Of a stretch of DNA of 64,000 nt, positions 36,199-48,369 are shown piece after piece. The position numbers were made by a program, and so were the translations under genes. The DNA is from Epiperipatus broadwayi (Eukaryota; Onychophora; Udeonychophora; Euonychophora; Peripatidae): positions 62,001 through 126,000 of the forward strand of contig JAQFVV010013330.1 in the NCBI GenBank assembly GCA_028023455.1, written 5' to 3'. Positions within the stretch are counted from its first letter, which is position 1; each line of letters begins with the position of its first letter. Under the pieces are notes generated by a model. It did no database searches. It saw nothing but the letters and a program-made list of their open reading frames with translations, and was not told the origin of the DNA.

Positions 36199-36775
36199 AA
36201 TCCTTTATTGCTGTAATGTGTTAAAGTATATCTTTTTGAATGAATATATTTTCAGAATATTACCATATTGAAAACATTTTTATAAAATCTATAATATTTT
36301 TAAATTAAAAAACAACAACCCATATTTGGAACATCATATTTTTAATAATATTTAAATAATATATGATTCTAATTAACATAATTAATAAAGTTTATTATAA
36401 ATAAATTTTAAGCCTTTATTGCTATACCATATTAAAGTATATCTTCTTTGTGCATTGATAAAATTATAAAAAATCAAACAAACCCACCTTTCTTATTTTT
36501 TAATGCTTATTTTATTAAAATTAATCCATCTGACAGTTTTGATTGCCCAGAAATCTTTCTCAGAGCTCCTCCTGCAAAAGCTGAATAACAAGGAGGAGCT
36601 CTGAGGAAAATTGCTGGACAATTGAAACTGCCAAATGGATTAATTTTAATAAAATAAGCACTGAAAAGTTAATAAGAAAGGTGGATTTGTTTGATTTCAT
36701 ATTAAAAACATTTTTATAAAGTATACATTATTATTAAATGTAAAAAAAGGCATTATTATTTGAAACATCATATTT
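36199..36775. repeat. AT-rich satellite-like tandem, period about 213 bp
   Basis: CCTTTATTGCT begins units at 36199 and 36412. AACATCATATTTTTAATAAT and CATATTGAAAACATTTTT recur inside the units. The second unit is interrupted by the hairpin element at 36471 and resumes at CATATTAAAAACATTTTTAT (36698). The third is interrupted by the solo LTR at 36778 and resumes at 37689. Confidence 0.65.
36471..36697. mobile_element. hairpin (MITE-like) element
   Basis: The arms 36471-36573 and 36591-36697 are inverse copies with a 17-bp loop. The outer ends read AAATCAAACAAACCCACC and its inverse, and the inner ends GAGCTCCTCCT. It has no coding capacity. It sits in the middle of a satellite unit, whose sequence continues directly on both sides. 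A non-autonomous DNA transposon is the likeliest source. Confidence 0.75.
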
Positions 36776-36777
36776 CT

Positions 36778-37688
36778 TGTAAAATATTCAATTTATATTT
36801 AATAAATTTGGTTATAGTGCTGCAAAAAAAATTGATAAAAGAAAAATGTTTAATTAAACTAAGTTTAAAAAATAAAAGCTTTGAATAGAGGCAAACAAAA
36901 TAAATGTATATATTAATTAATTTTGTAAATGGTAAAAATTAGACTACAGTGGAAATAAATTCCTAAAATAAATGAGGAATTAGTAATTAAAATTAAGAGA
37001 AATTTCATTGAACAATAACTATTGATTTATGAGCAGATAACAAAACAGTAAGTCTAATAATAATTAAATTGTTTTAAGCAGAACTAATTAAAGTAAAAGT
37101 TAAGATTCCCCCCCTCCTCAGATTACATGGGGAGAAAAAATAATTAATTTCTCCAGAAAAGAAAGAAAAAAGAGGATAATAAAACAAAAGAAGAAGTGGG
37201 GGAGGGGGATATATAAAGCTAGAGAAGAAAGGACTGAGTTCTCTTGGTGGCTGCCTGCTTTTGTGATTCCACGCAGAAGTTGCAGTGAAGATCATCATCA
37301 GTGGACTACATTCCCAGAATCTCTGCTCCTATAGGTAACCAAGCCGATTGGGACTCTTAGCAGACCATCCTGGTCTTATTATTATTTTGTAAAATGTCTC
37401 AAGAGGCTCACTTAGGGTTTTATGTTTTAAAAGACATAGACTGTATAATGAAAGTAAAGTACCCCATTCGTTTATCTAGACTATTTGAACATTTTTATTC
37501 AGTTATTTGCTTTTTGGCTTGATGAGTTATGTTTGCATAAGTGCAGACTTATATATACATTAGAGGTTTAATTAGGTAATTGTTTTAATTGCTAATAAAT
37601 TGTCTTAATACTACTATATATGTTATCTGTTAATGTCAATTGCGTATTCATGTTTGCTAGCTGTCCGGTTATAGTTGGGGACACAGCA
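36778..37688 (+). mobile_element. solo LTR (Gypsy-like)
   Basis: A 911-bp segment starts TGTAAAATATTC and ends GGGGACACAGCA. It has a TATATAAAG at 37210 and AATAAA at 37594. It separates two parts of one satellite unit, and the flanks TTTCT and TTTTT could be a 5-bp target duplication with one change. Between TATA and AATAAA the composition is much less AT-rich than around it. No gag or pol lies beside it, so a solo LTR left by recombination is inferred. The minus-strand ORF at 37074-37298 is an antisense shadow. Confidence 0.7.
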
Positions 37689-39480
37689 TTTTTAATAGTA
37701 TTTAAAATAATGTATGATTGTAATTAACAATTTTATAATTACTAAAGTTTTATTTTAAGAAAGATAATCTTTATTATTATTATTATTTAAGTTAAATAAG
37801 AAAAAATATTGAAATTTGAATAAGGTGATAAATATGGTTTTTTTTTTTTCTGCTAAAGAATGAAAAAAAAAGATATTTTTCTTCCATTATTTTTTTTAAG
37901 TGAACATTCAAAAAATTTAAATTAGTTTAGTGCTAATAAAAAGTATTTTTCCTTTCATTCTCAAACTATTAAATTGAATTATTATTCATCTCTGAATGGT
38001 GGTTGTAATGATAAAATGTTGGCTACGTCTAGCATTATCTTATCTTACAAGCCTCCTAAATCAATCAGTTTTAAATCAAGGGATAAATCAAATATTCTGA
38101 AATGTTTGAAAGAAAAGTAATGTAGAAAAATAAAAAAAGATTGTCTCGATTGATATCTTAGACTCATATGAACATACAATTTGAATTATATTTGAGTGAT
38201 TATATAATAATAATAATAATAATAATAATATGTTTATTCATATACAGATATCTGTAAAATTTGTAATGCTTCACATATACAATATGTTTAAATTATTAAA
38301 AAGAACTGAATATGTATTTTTTTTAACATTTACTTATTTTTTTTTTTTAATTTAAAATCTATCAAAAAAGAAAAAGAGAGAGAAAGAAAAAACAAGAACT
38401 AATTAAAAACAATTATAAAGTTTGATTAAAGATAAATTCATTTAAACAATATGTAATTAAAGTTAATTAAAAATTAAGATGGGAAAGAAAAAGGGGAAAA
38501 AACATCAATTAAGAGGCAAATCACTAAAAAAAAGTAAAAACAAGCTATGGTTTTTTGGATAAAGTTGTCCTTGGTAGAGCATAGGCTATAAAAAGATAAA
38601 ATGACATCTGTGGAGAGCCAAAATGCATGTTGAAAACATCACATAGAAGGAAAAGATTTAAATTCTAGCTTCAGAAGTATTATATATCATTTAAGAAGAC
38701 TGCCTTTATAGTACTTTTCAGTAGTGACACAAAAACCAGTTAGAATATCAAAATTCTATGAAGTAAAAATAATAAACATGATTTACTAAGCCCCAATCAA
38801 CATGTACTACTTAAGAATCTGAGTGATGTAACTTTATCAACCTCGAAAGAACTCCTAGAAGGAATTCAGAAACAGAGGAGAAATGGAATTTTTTTTTTTA
38901 CCCCAGGAGAATTGTTTCTCATCATCTGCACTTGTAGAACCTGAAAATTTATGCTGTATATTGATTAAAAATGTGTAATAATATAAATAAAATAGAAATA
39001 ATTAAAATGCTTAATAAGTTATGAAGATACCAAAATAACCTGACTATGTCAATTTGCTGTTTTATGCAAATTATATCTCCAAACAAAGCACTCTCTCTAA
39101 AATGACAGCAGAATATTACATAGCCAAGTCAGTGCTAAGTGTAATGTAATCAGTAAGGTGCTTGCAAACCCAGTAGTCTGTGAGCTGGGAAATATGCTGA
39201 AGAGATCTTTGTGGTGTAAAGTTAATGAAGAAAAATTAACAAAGTAAAATAAAATATGGTATAAGGAATGCAACCTATAAAAAACTGTGCATGTATAATT
39301 AATATGGATTAAATTTTATGGAAGTCATCCATAAAATCGCTTGTTGAAAGACTAACAAGCTATTAATATTATATATTTAGAGTAATAAACTCGCTAAGTT
39401 AAATCTTTTTTTTTATGATTATTATTTCCAAAATAATTTAATGAGTGTGCACAGCTGACTTAGGCATCAGTTGGACAGTT
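37689..39480. other. sideroflexin intron, remains of the satellite unit then AT-rich
   Basis: The satellite resumes to about 37760. An (ATA)n run lies at 38203-38231. From 38540 to 39200 the composition is more mixed, with no protein similarity that I can name; this may be old element sequence leading into the Gypsy remnant. Confidence 0.4.
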
Positions 39481-40830
39481 CAAGACTTATACCCATCAGT
39501 TGCCACAGTCTGAAAAATCTGTGTAAAGTATTAACTGTCTACATGTTTATATAAAATGGCATTGCAGAATAATACGATAATGCCATTCGATGTAAGCAAT
39601 TTAGGGCAATGGCAAATATATGTTACTCATGTAGAAAAATATATAATAATTAATAACATTACCGACAATAAGTTGAAGTTGCTATCTGATGTGGATGTCA
39701 TAAAAGGATGTGCTGCAACTAGTAAATTGTCTCTGTGTTTTGAAAATGTCTGAAGATATTCTGTATAAGGCATTGTTGCAAAAGTTAAATTCATATTTCA
39801 ATCCAACAACTTCAAAGTATACAGTGCTACTTCACTTCTGAAACAAAATGTAGGTACCAAATGAAAACATACAGAAGTATGATGTAGTACTGTGAGAATT
39901 ATTGAAGGAATGTGAATTTAGAGACTACCTAGAAGACATACTATTAGTCCAATTGTTATGGAACTAGACAGAAAACTTAGACAAATATTGCTGAGTCTAC
40001 ATTAAATTATATTGCCACTCTTGAATGAGGAATAGCATACAAAAATGTTCTAGAACATGTGCTAGTATTTAAAAATAGGGCAGATGAAGTTAAGCCAAAC
40101 ATACGTATAAACAAGGCGAAGGCACTGACAATGGAGAAGAATATTAAACAGAAGGTCATCTGTTATTGCTGTGGAAAGAAAGGACACACAAAAAAATATG
40201 TTAATTCAGGAAAGATAAGTATTATAATGATGGTCTGACAGATCATTTGTCAAATGTTTGTACAAACAAACAAAAAATTACTAAAGTTTATTTATCTCCC
40301 AATAGTAAATCTGAGGGTATGAGTAGTTATGAATGCTGTGAATGTTAAAAAAAAGTAAAAGTGAGGCTATGTCAAATTTATTAGATGTCAAAATTTGTAT
40401 AAAATTACAAAAATGGAAATTGATAGTGGGGCAGGTGCATCACTCATCTCTTTTAAGGACTGGACAGACATTTATAGACAATAGAACATTAGGATACAAA
40501 TTAAAAGAACAAATTTGGTAGTTACAGAACTATAAATGGGATCCTATTAAAATAGTAGAAATAGTGATATTATTAGTAAAAATAAACAGACACTATGTTG
40601 GAAAGTAATTAATTTACACCTTTGGAAATAAGTATTGAACATATTAAGATTGCCAAATCAAAATTTAAAATCCAGAATAAATTTCCTCTGCTGTTTAAGT
40701 CAAGTCTAAAGAGACTACATAGCAAAATTGTAACAGAATGGACTAAAAATATTGTGGAATACCAATTAGTTAACAAATTTGCTTCCTTGATAATTAACTG
40801 GGCTATCTATGAAGTTAACATGGCATTTTA
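39480..40830 (+). mobile_element. second Ty3/Gypsy remnant (gag to protease)
   Basis: An ORF at 39556-39753 starts MALQNNTIMPFDVSN and has QWQIYVTHVEKYI, the capsid-like motif also seen in the element at 18.6 kb. Near 40155 a CCHC-like zinc knuckle reads CYCCGKKGHTKKY, with the last cysteine lost. Near 40415 the protease active site KMEIDSGAGASLIS is nearly intact. After about 40830 the match fades, with no RT or integrase. No LTR pair was found. It differs in sequence from the first element, so it is a separate lineage or family member. It lies about 150 bp from the last sideroflexin exon. Confidence 0.75.
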
Positions 40831-40981
40831 GTAGATTTTGTGAAGTAAATAAAACAATAAATTGGCTTGAGAAAGTTGCATATATACTTAATAATATATG
40901 TGCAATTGAATATGAACTAAATTTTGCTAATCATTTTTTAAACTGTAGAAATATCTAAAAAAAAAATTTTTTTTTTTCTAG

Positions 40982-41078
40982 CTCTTTGTCTGTGAGTAGT
41001 CTAGAGCCTGATCTTCAAGAAAAAATCAAGCAGCTTCCAGATGCTCCCAATGTTGTCTTTTATAATAAAGGCCTATGA
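40982..41078 (+). CDS. sideroflexin terminal exon with stop codon
   Basis: A long T-rich tract ending CTAG precedes the exon. The first base completes serine, and the reading frame continues SLSVSSLEPDLQEKI and ends VVFYNKGL followed by TGA. The NKGL C-terminus is the sideroflexin hallmark, and the acidic, glutamine-rich stretch before it matches the family's matrix-exposed tail. The exon lies only about 150 bp after the remains of a Gypsy-type element, so the acceptor region has survived an insertion nearby. Confidence 0.95.
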
Positions 41079-41300
41079 AGTAGAAACCATGCTTATGAAA
41101 CAAATTAAGAATCATCGTGTGTCATTGTTTTTATAAAAAAAATATTCAATTTTTGTAAAAAAAAAAAAAAAGCAATAGATTGTAAGGCTTTTATTTATTT
41201 ATTTATTTTTATTATTATTGATTTCCATTATTTTTATCTGTTTTTTATTTTTTAAATTTTAAATAACAAAAAAAAAGTATATTTTACAGTTTATTTTACC
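41079..41300 (+). other. sideroflexin 3' untranslated region (end not fixed)
   Basis: After the stop the sequence becomes AT-rich with long A runs. No clean AATAAA plus downstream GT-rich pair stands out close to the stop, so the cleavage site is left open. Confidence 0.4.
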
Positions 41301-42250
41301 AGTAATTCAGTTTACATTAGTGATGTGAATTACTTTTAAATCCAGTTTTTTATATATTTACAGTGATGTGTAGAAATTTTTAACATTCATCTTAAAAATA
41401 ATCAAGAATATTTATGTTTATATTTGTTGTACGATTTATTGATTAATAATAATTCAAAGTATAAAAATTTACTTTCACAAAATGTTTTCAATGACTTATG
41501 ATATATTGATATCTTCTATTCAACACTAAGCTGTGAAAACTATTTACTATGATTTCATAAAACAAGTTGCTAACTGATCAGATCTTTTCTTAAACAGTTT
41601 ATTGTTAAATTGATAATTCTTTCATCTTCTGCATTATACATTATTTATTATAACATTTTATTTAAATATTCTATTAAATTTCCATAATTAAAGTTATATA
41701 AATAATCATAAAAAAGTTACTGTTGTTAACTTTGTTACTGTATTATTACTGGCCATTGTGAAGTATATATTTCTTCGCAATTAAAAGTCATAGCTGGTTT
41801 ATGTTTTAAAAATATAATAATACAAATTATCTGAACAACATAGATATTGTGAAAGCAAAGTTTTTATAATTATATTTTATCATATTCAGTAATTAATTCA
41901 GAATTCTTTAAAAAAAAAATTATTTAAGCCATCTCCTGAACATTATTGCTCATATATAGAGTTTATAATGCTTCTGGATATTTATAGGATTCAGTATTGT
42001 GGATAATATCTTTAATAGGCATGTCATTGTCAAAATTCTATATAATTCTCAGTATTATACATAAAATCGAAATATAATTTGAAATTCCGTGTTATTAAAT
42101 ACAATTTAGTTAAGAAATACGATTTAGCGGAATAAATGAGAATTGTAACAATTTTTAAAGAATAAAAGGGGGGGGGACTTGATATTCACATGTCACTGAT
42201 AGTGTAATTTTAAAATAATGTAAAAATTGTCTTTAAATATATACAAGATT
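41301..42250. other. AT-rich intergenic sequence
   Basis: No ORF, palindrome or repeat pair stands out. A short G run (GGGGGGG) lies at about 42169-42176. Confidence 0.4.
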
Positions 42251-42256
42251 TTTATA

Positions 42257-42617
42257 ATACATTAAAGATCAGCCTTTTCAAGCTATTGTGCATGCATGCG
42301 CTTTTTAAGAGTGTTAATAATAAATGAATACTTTCACTTCCAACACAAGATATAGTATTTAGAAAAGAATAAAATGAATCCACTTATTCTTTCCGACCCA
42401 AATGCTTATATATGGGCAAATCTTAAGTACTGGAAGTGAAAGCTTCCAGTACTTAAGATTTGCCCATATATAAGCATTTGGGTTGGCAAGAATAAGTGGA
42501 TTCATTTTATTCTTTCCTAAATACTATATCTTGTGTTGGGAGTGAAAGTATTCATTTATTATTAACACTCTTAAAAAGCGCATGCACAATAGCTTGAAAA
42601 GGCTGATCTTTAATGTA
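42257..42617. repeat. near-perfect palindrome, about 180-bp arms
   Basis: The arms 42257-42436 and 42443-42617 are inverse copies with a six-base centre (TGAAAG) and only a few differences, for example CCGACCC opposite GGGTTGG. The high similarity means that it formed recently or is kept alike by gene conversion. No coding capacity or ribozyme core is seen. A MITE-like foldback is possible. Confidence 0.9.
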
Positions 42618-43315
42618 TTACAATTTATAACACAGCGCTATAAAAATAAATGCTTATTTACAAGATTTTTATGTACTATCTTCATAAGTAATATATTTGT
42701 TGTTTTTGTATTACAAGTGGCATATTAATATTTTCACATTGTTTTAATAAAATATAATTATGTGACTAAGGCAATGTAATAGTTTTAAATAATTTTTGAA
42801 GATGATTTAGAAAAATGCCTATTAAGATTATACATAAACTTTATTATTATAAATATTTTATATTGTCTTTTTCGTACATCAATAATAAAATAATAATCAA
42901 ACTACTTTATTGTTCGAGAGTTCATATGAAGTTTGAGCTTACTAGAATCAATCCAGAATCTTATAATCAATATTTAAAATTATTCTGTATGACTTAATGC
43001 AATGGCAAAGTTTAGAATCTAGACTTAAAGTTTCAGGTATTAATTCCCAGCTGAGAGCAAAAAAAAAATCGATATATATATATATATGTGTGTTTCAGGT
43101 GATCAATTATACAGAAATGCTACATTTAGCCTGCATTTTGATTCTAAATACTATAAAATCTTGCACATAACAAACCATGAGATTATATTTAATGTTTTAT
43201 TAAATTATGTATATTATTAGTTTAAAATTTATTTGTTATATATAAATATTATTATTATAAGATTTTTTTTTTAAAACTATTTAATATATATATATATATT
43301 TTTACAAATTATCAT
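42618..43315. other. AT-rich intergenic sequence with TA microsatellites
   Basis: TA runs occur at about 43071-43087 and 43284-43299. The second directly adjoins the 3' end of the RTE LINE, which is typical of RTE elements. Confidence 0.5.
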
Positions 43316-44171
43316 CTCATATTTTCAACCATTATCGATCTATTGCAGGATGAAGGTCTCTCTAAGTTCAATCCATCTTCTCTGATTTCTAGCCTCTTTT
43401 CTCCACATCATCCCAGCACATTTCTTTATTCCATCCATCCATCTCAAATGTAGTCTTTTTCTAGATCTTTTACAATCTCTTGGAATCTAATTTAAAATTT
43501 CAATGTCCATATATGTTCAACTTAACTCCTCTTCAGTTTCTTTAATTCTTTCAGTGATATCAGTAACATCTGATTGTTCTCTCACCCATGTATTTCGTTT
43601 TCGATTCCTAACATATATCTCTCCATATTTCATTGAGTGGTTTGAAGTCTCTGTATTGCACTTTCTGTTAAGTGTCCAAATCTGAGATCTGTAAGAACTG
43701 GTAACGCATTTATTAAAAACCTTCCTTTTCAAACACATAGGCATTTTTCGTTTTAATATTAAATTATTTCTATCAAAAGGATCCCAACCAAATTTAATTC
43801 TATGATTAATTTCATCCATTATGTTTCCATCTGTAATAATAATCTGACCAGGATATCTGTAATTGTTAACTTCTAACTCATTATTATCAATCTTTATTTT
43901 CTTCTTTTGCGAAAATCCATTGAACATTACATCTTTAATCACATTTTCTTACCTTCATCTGATAACTCTAGCAATATTTCCTGAAGCTCTAAAACATTAT
44001 TTTCAAAAACAATTACATCATCTGCAAAATCTAGATGAGTTAAATAATCTCCATGTACTTTTATTCCCTTAGCTTCCCATTTTAATCCACAAAATACTTC
44101 TTGCAAAACTGCTGTAAGAAGTTTTGGAAATATGGAATCCATCTCAATGTTAATCTTTTTAATATTATTAT

Positions 44172-44830
44172 AAACACAAAAACTTAAAAGTGAAGTAAAA
44201 AAGAGAAGTTATAAATAAATATAAAAGTAAGCTAAACGTTTTTGAGGATCCATGCCTCATAATCATAGCTTTCTTAAAAATACATAATAAAATATATACA
44301 AAGATATTTAAATTAGCACGTGTTACGTGGACCATTTCTTCGATATATCAAAGCAAGTGTCTTTTCTATTTATAGCATTAATATTTCCATTAATATAGAA
44401 TGCTTCTTTTATTTTCCTCTTATGATCATTTGATTCAATGCATATAATTACAGGATTGGAAGGAGTAAAATTGTGTCCAGATTTCATGGAATGCTCCAAA
44501 AATACAGAAGATATATTGCACACAATTTTACTCCTTCCAATCCTGTAATTATATGCACTGAATCAAATGATCATAAGAGGAAAATAAAAGAAGCATTCTA
44601 TATTAATGGAAATATTAATGCTATAAATAGAAAAGACACTTGCTTTGATATATCGAAGAAATGGTCCACGTAACATGTGCTAATTTAAATATCTTTGTAT
44701 ATATTTTATTATGTATTTTTAAGAAAGCTATGATTATGAGGCATGGATCCTCAAAAACGTTTAGCTTATTTTTATATTTATTTATAACTTCTCTTTTTTA
44801 CTTCACTTTTAAGTTTTTGTGTTTATTTAT
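44172..44830. mobile_element. palindromic Penelope-like fragment (C-terminus of GIY-YIG region)
   Basis: The arms 44172-44475 and 44521-44830 are nearly identical inverse copies around a 45-bp spacer. Both strands thus encode the same peptide (minus 44323-44523, plus 44473-44673). It reads EHSMKSGHNFTPSNP (first part on the minus strand only), RKIKEAFYINGN and NRKDTCFDISKKW. This is the pattern after the GIY-YIG core in Penelope-like elements: an EH...TGHNF motif, RR/RKxKEA, and N-W near the end. The sense copy is the minus strand, as it extends into the spacer. Only the 3' end is present, and the GIY and YIG motifs are missing. Confidence 0.78.
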
Positions 44831-44905
44831 ATATAACGGGAAGTAATCTATTTTATTAATATTATTATAAATATAGCTTTACTTCTCACTATATGTAAAA
44901 TATAT

Positions 44906-45002
44906 AATTGTTAATTAGAGAAGATATTAATTAGTATTAAAGTTTATCGGCGTTAAGCCGATAAACTTTAATACTAATTAATATCTTCTCTAATTAACAA
45001 TT
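44906..45002. repeat. perfect palindrome, 46-bp arms, 5-bp loop
   Basis: The left arm ends TTTATCGGC, the loop is GTTAA, and the right arm starts GCCGATAAA; pairing is complete to both outer ends. It lies inside the block nested in the RTE LINE. Perfect arms of this length are unstable in DNA replication, so it is young or kept by a mechanism. Confidence 0.9.
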
Positions 45003-46649
45003 TTATTAATATTATTATGTAATCTAATTATTGCTGTTGCATTTTTATAAATATTCTTCAGAATATAATATCATGGGTCTATATCTTGATGATCCAATGC
45101 TTTAATCACTGAAGAAATGCTTATAGAATCAAATGCCTTTTCACAATCTATATATCCAAAGCATAATAACAACTCATTTTCATTGGACCTTTCTATAATT
45201 TCTCTAATATTTGGATATGATCCCCTGTACTAAAACTATTTTTAAATCCAGCTTGTTCTTTTATTTAATTAAAATCCAAAGTAGGCTGTAGACAAATTGT
45301 AATTATCTTGGTAAAAAATTTTTATAGAACTGATAAAAGACTGATAGATCTGTAATCTCTAATATCTTCATCATCTTTTTTAAATATTAATACTGCATTC
45401 TTCTAATCATATGGTACATCTTTATCATTTAGACATTTCTGATATGATTTTACCAAATTTTTTTCTATTCTCCTGTTTCTTTTACGATATTGATTATAAT
45501 TCCATCATTACCTGGAGCTTTTCCCTTCTTCATAAATTTAATTGCATGTCTCACATCTTCATTTAAAATCCTGGGCAATTCAAAAGATATAGTAGTAAGA
45601 GATACTTTTCCTTGTTCTTTATTGCTATATAATTCTTGATAGAACTCTTCTACACATTTCATGATGTCATCTCTCTTTTTAATAATAGTTCCATTTTTTT
45701 TTTTTTATTGCAGAAATATGTTTCCCACAAATACAAATATATTGTTTACACTCTTGAGACTTTTATTTTCTAGTTTTCCTTGCTAGTTCACAATTATTTT
45801 TTCTTATATTATTATCAATTCTTTTTTGCATCATTTTACAAAATTTGGGGTATTCAATCCTTCTTAATGCATCATTTTTATATATTTTCATATTCATTCT
45901 TTTTTTCATAAATTGTTTTGTCTCAGTAGAAATTTTACTAGTTAAGTGCTGTCTTTATTGCAGTTTTTAAAAGTTTATCAGTTAATTTCCTATTGATTTC
46001 ATTCAAATTTGAATCATGTTCAAAATCTGTTAATATTGGAAAACAGTTTGCAAGTTCTAATGCTGTCATGCATATTTCCATTTTAACATTTTCTCCAAAA
46101 AAAAAAAAATCATAATATAAAGTTTTTCTTTTTCTATAAACTTTACAAATCTATGACCTCTCATTTTTATCACCATAATAGCACTCATTTTTCAATTATT
46201 TACCAATTCTAGCATTAAAGTCTCCCATGACAATTTTAAAATGTTTAGTCTGATCAAAAGCCTTTTGTACATCAATATAAAAAATCCTCTACTATTTTAT
46301 CACTACGAGATATTATTGGAGCATAAACCCAAATTATCTGCATTTAATCTTTGTTATTAAGTTGAATAAATAATTCTGTCACTCTATTCAATACCCCATC
46401 AATCTGCACTATATTGTTCTTCCAGTTTTTATTTATAATGAATCTTATTCCACTTAAATTTTCTATGTTTGTGCCTTTTGTAGTACAGTAACTACTGACT
46501 TTTTAATCTTTTCTTCTAACTTCACAAAATCCAATAATGTTCCATTTGATATAAGACAGTATTTCTTTCAATTCTTGCAATCTTCCTTCACTTGAAAGTG
46601 ATCGGCAGTTGTAAATATTTAAATAAAATGCCATCATCAAATGGCAGCT

Positions 46650-46795
46650 TGGATCCGCAACCAAGAGATTCTTAGTACTCTCGGCCTTCGCCACCAACAG
46701 CTGCATTGACTGATGACTTTACAGGATCCGCAACCAAGAGATTCTTAGTATTCTCGGCCTTCGCCACCAACAGCTGCATTGACTGATGACTTTAG
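46650..46795. repeat. tandem duplication of about 75 bp within the LINE
   Basis: A unit beginning GGATCCGCAACCAAGAGATT and ending TGACTGATGACTTTA occurs at about 46650 and 46726. It lies in the 5' part of the endonuclease region and damages the frame. Confidence 0.85.
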
Positions 46796-47215
46796 TCTCC
46801 TGGGAATAAGGGCTATGATTTATTTTGGTCTGTCATGATTGTAAATACCTATTAGAAAAAAAATTTATTCAAACAACATTTATTGTGCTTCAAGAAAATT
46901 CAATTGAAAATTTTAGTTAAGAGCTATCATGCAACTGAGAAGAAAGACCATGGTGTTTCTTGATTTTTAATTCAGAAGTAAAATGCCAATAAACTCACCA
47001 TGCTAGCTAATGCAAGTTGTTTAGCAGCCCATCCATGTTCATATACTATATGAAAATCACATAATAATAGCTGCAATGACAAGAAAGTATGGAATGGACA
47101 TTGGGAATTTACCCTGCTCAGTTCTTTTAAGATCTCCAGAGGTATCAAAAGGTTTCTTTCAGTTAACAGCAAATTCCTTTCTGCAGTCTTTACAAATTAT
47201 ATAAAACAAATATTT

Positions 47216-48230
47216 TAAGTAATATAATTATTAGTCAACAAAGATTTTTTCAAATTTTTATTTTCAAATCTTTTTTTAATTGTGATGTATAACTGATCTC
47301 TCCTTCCAGTCATCAATTCATCTTCAACAAATCAGATCAAGAATGATAGACACATTATTTTGGAGTTTCTTTCATAATTTTTATTACTCTATCTTTCACA
47401 TATAGTTTTCCATTTTAAGATTCATGCACATTCCTTTTTACATGATACAATAACTGTTTTTGATTTCTTCCAGAGAAAAAGCTCTGTTAATTTTTATATA
47501 AACTATTTATTATTATTCATATTTACTGTTTGATATAAATTAATTAATACAATTTATATATATATACTTACATATATTCAGCTAACATTGTGTATATATG
47601 TCTTCATAATTTATTGAATTTTACTTTTTGTATTTACTATGGATATGTTTTATTTAATTTATTTATTAAAATTACTTGTTCATATTTTTATTTTCATTTT
47701 ATATTTTTCATATTTAGTTTTTTTTCTCTCTAGTTTATTTTTAGTGTAATTAATCTTTAAATTTATGTTTTTTGTGAGTGAGCATTAATGATTATTTATC
47801 TTTTCGATATATAAGTGTTCAAGTGTATCAATGTTATGAGATGGAGTGGAAAGTGGTGGGTCATGTGAAAGTCTATGCTCATATACCCTATATATTACAA
47901 CAAATTAGAGTAAATTTTTATAGAACATAAATAAAATCACAAGTAGAGTATTGCAGATAATGAATTCTAAAAAAAGTTATTCAAATTTGCATTTATTAAA
48001 ACATATGGTAATTGGCTCCATGTTTATAAAAATATAAATAGTAATTTTTAAACATAAGTTTTTATTTGTTTACTGACATAATATAAAGCAAAAAATAACA
48101 AAATGAATCATTTTTTCAAATTTTATTTTAAATAAAAAAATTAATTAAACAAAAGAAAATGAATAATTTAAAAACTCTTTTCACCAAAAAATACTATGTA
48201 AAAAAATTTAATAGCATAATCTGAATTGTC
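47216..48230. other. AT-rich intergenic sequence
   Basis: Nothing beyond low-complexity AT sequence and short TA runs is seen. Confidence 0.4.
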
Positions 48231-48369
48231 TTTTTTTAAAAAGTCAAATTACCACATATATGTTTGAAGATATAAAGTGCTTTATTTACATCTTGGTAAA
48301 TTCTTTTTTAATCTAAAATATATTTTGGTTGCCAGCAATTTTTTTTTAAACAAAAAAATGAGAATATAA

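Larger units (their letters stand above)
44161..45018. other. nested insertion block flanked by direct repeats
   Basis: AATATTATTAT occurs at 44161, 44858 and 45008. The first and last copies flank the whole inserted block within the LINE and look like a target duplication. The middle copy divides the block into a Penelope-like palindrome and a second short palindrome, suggesting two insertion events or one compound event. Confidence 0.65.
43318..47215 (-). mobile_element. RTE-type LINE, almost full length, dead, with nested insertion
   Basis: On the minus strand, from about 47215 downward: leader (matching 5200-5440); endonuclease start (46503-46706, with GRLQELKEILSYIKW and CEVRRKD); MGDFNARI-like region near 46200; linker; RT start (45465-45662, with FMKKGKAPGNDG); IDCEKAFDS near 45160; catalytic box FADDVIVF near 44010; RT thumb (43517-43942, with RYPGQIIITDG and KMPMCLKRKVFNKC); and C-terminus to about 43340. 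The palm is split by an inserted block at 44161-45018. Stops and frameshifts are frequent. The catalytic aspartates are still visible. It is the same family as the fragment at 3.4-5.4 kb. Confidence 0.88.

Noticed and set aside
37074-37298. Proline-rich minus-strand ORF of 74 codons
   Set aside because: It lies in the solo LTR, antisense to its purine-rich promoter region.
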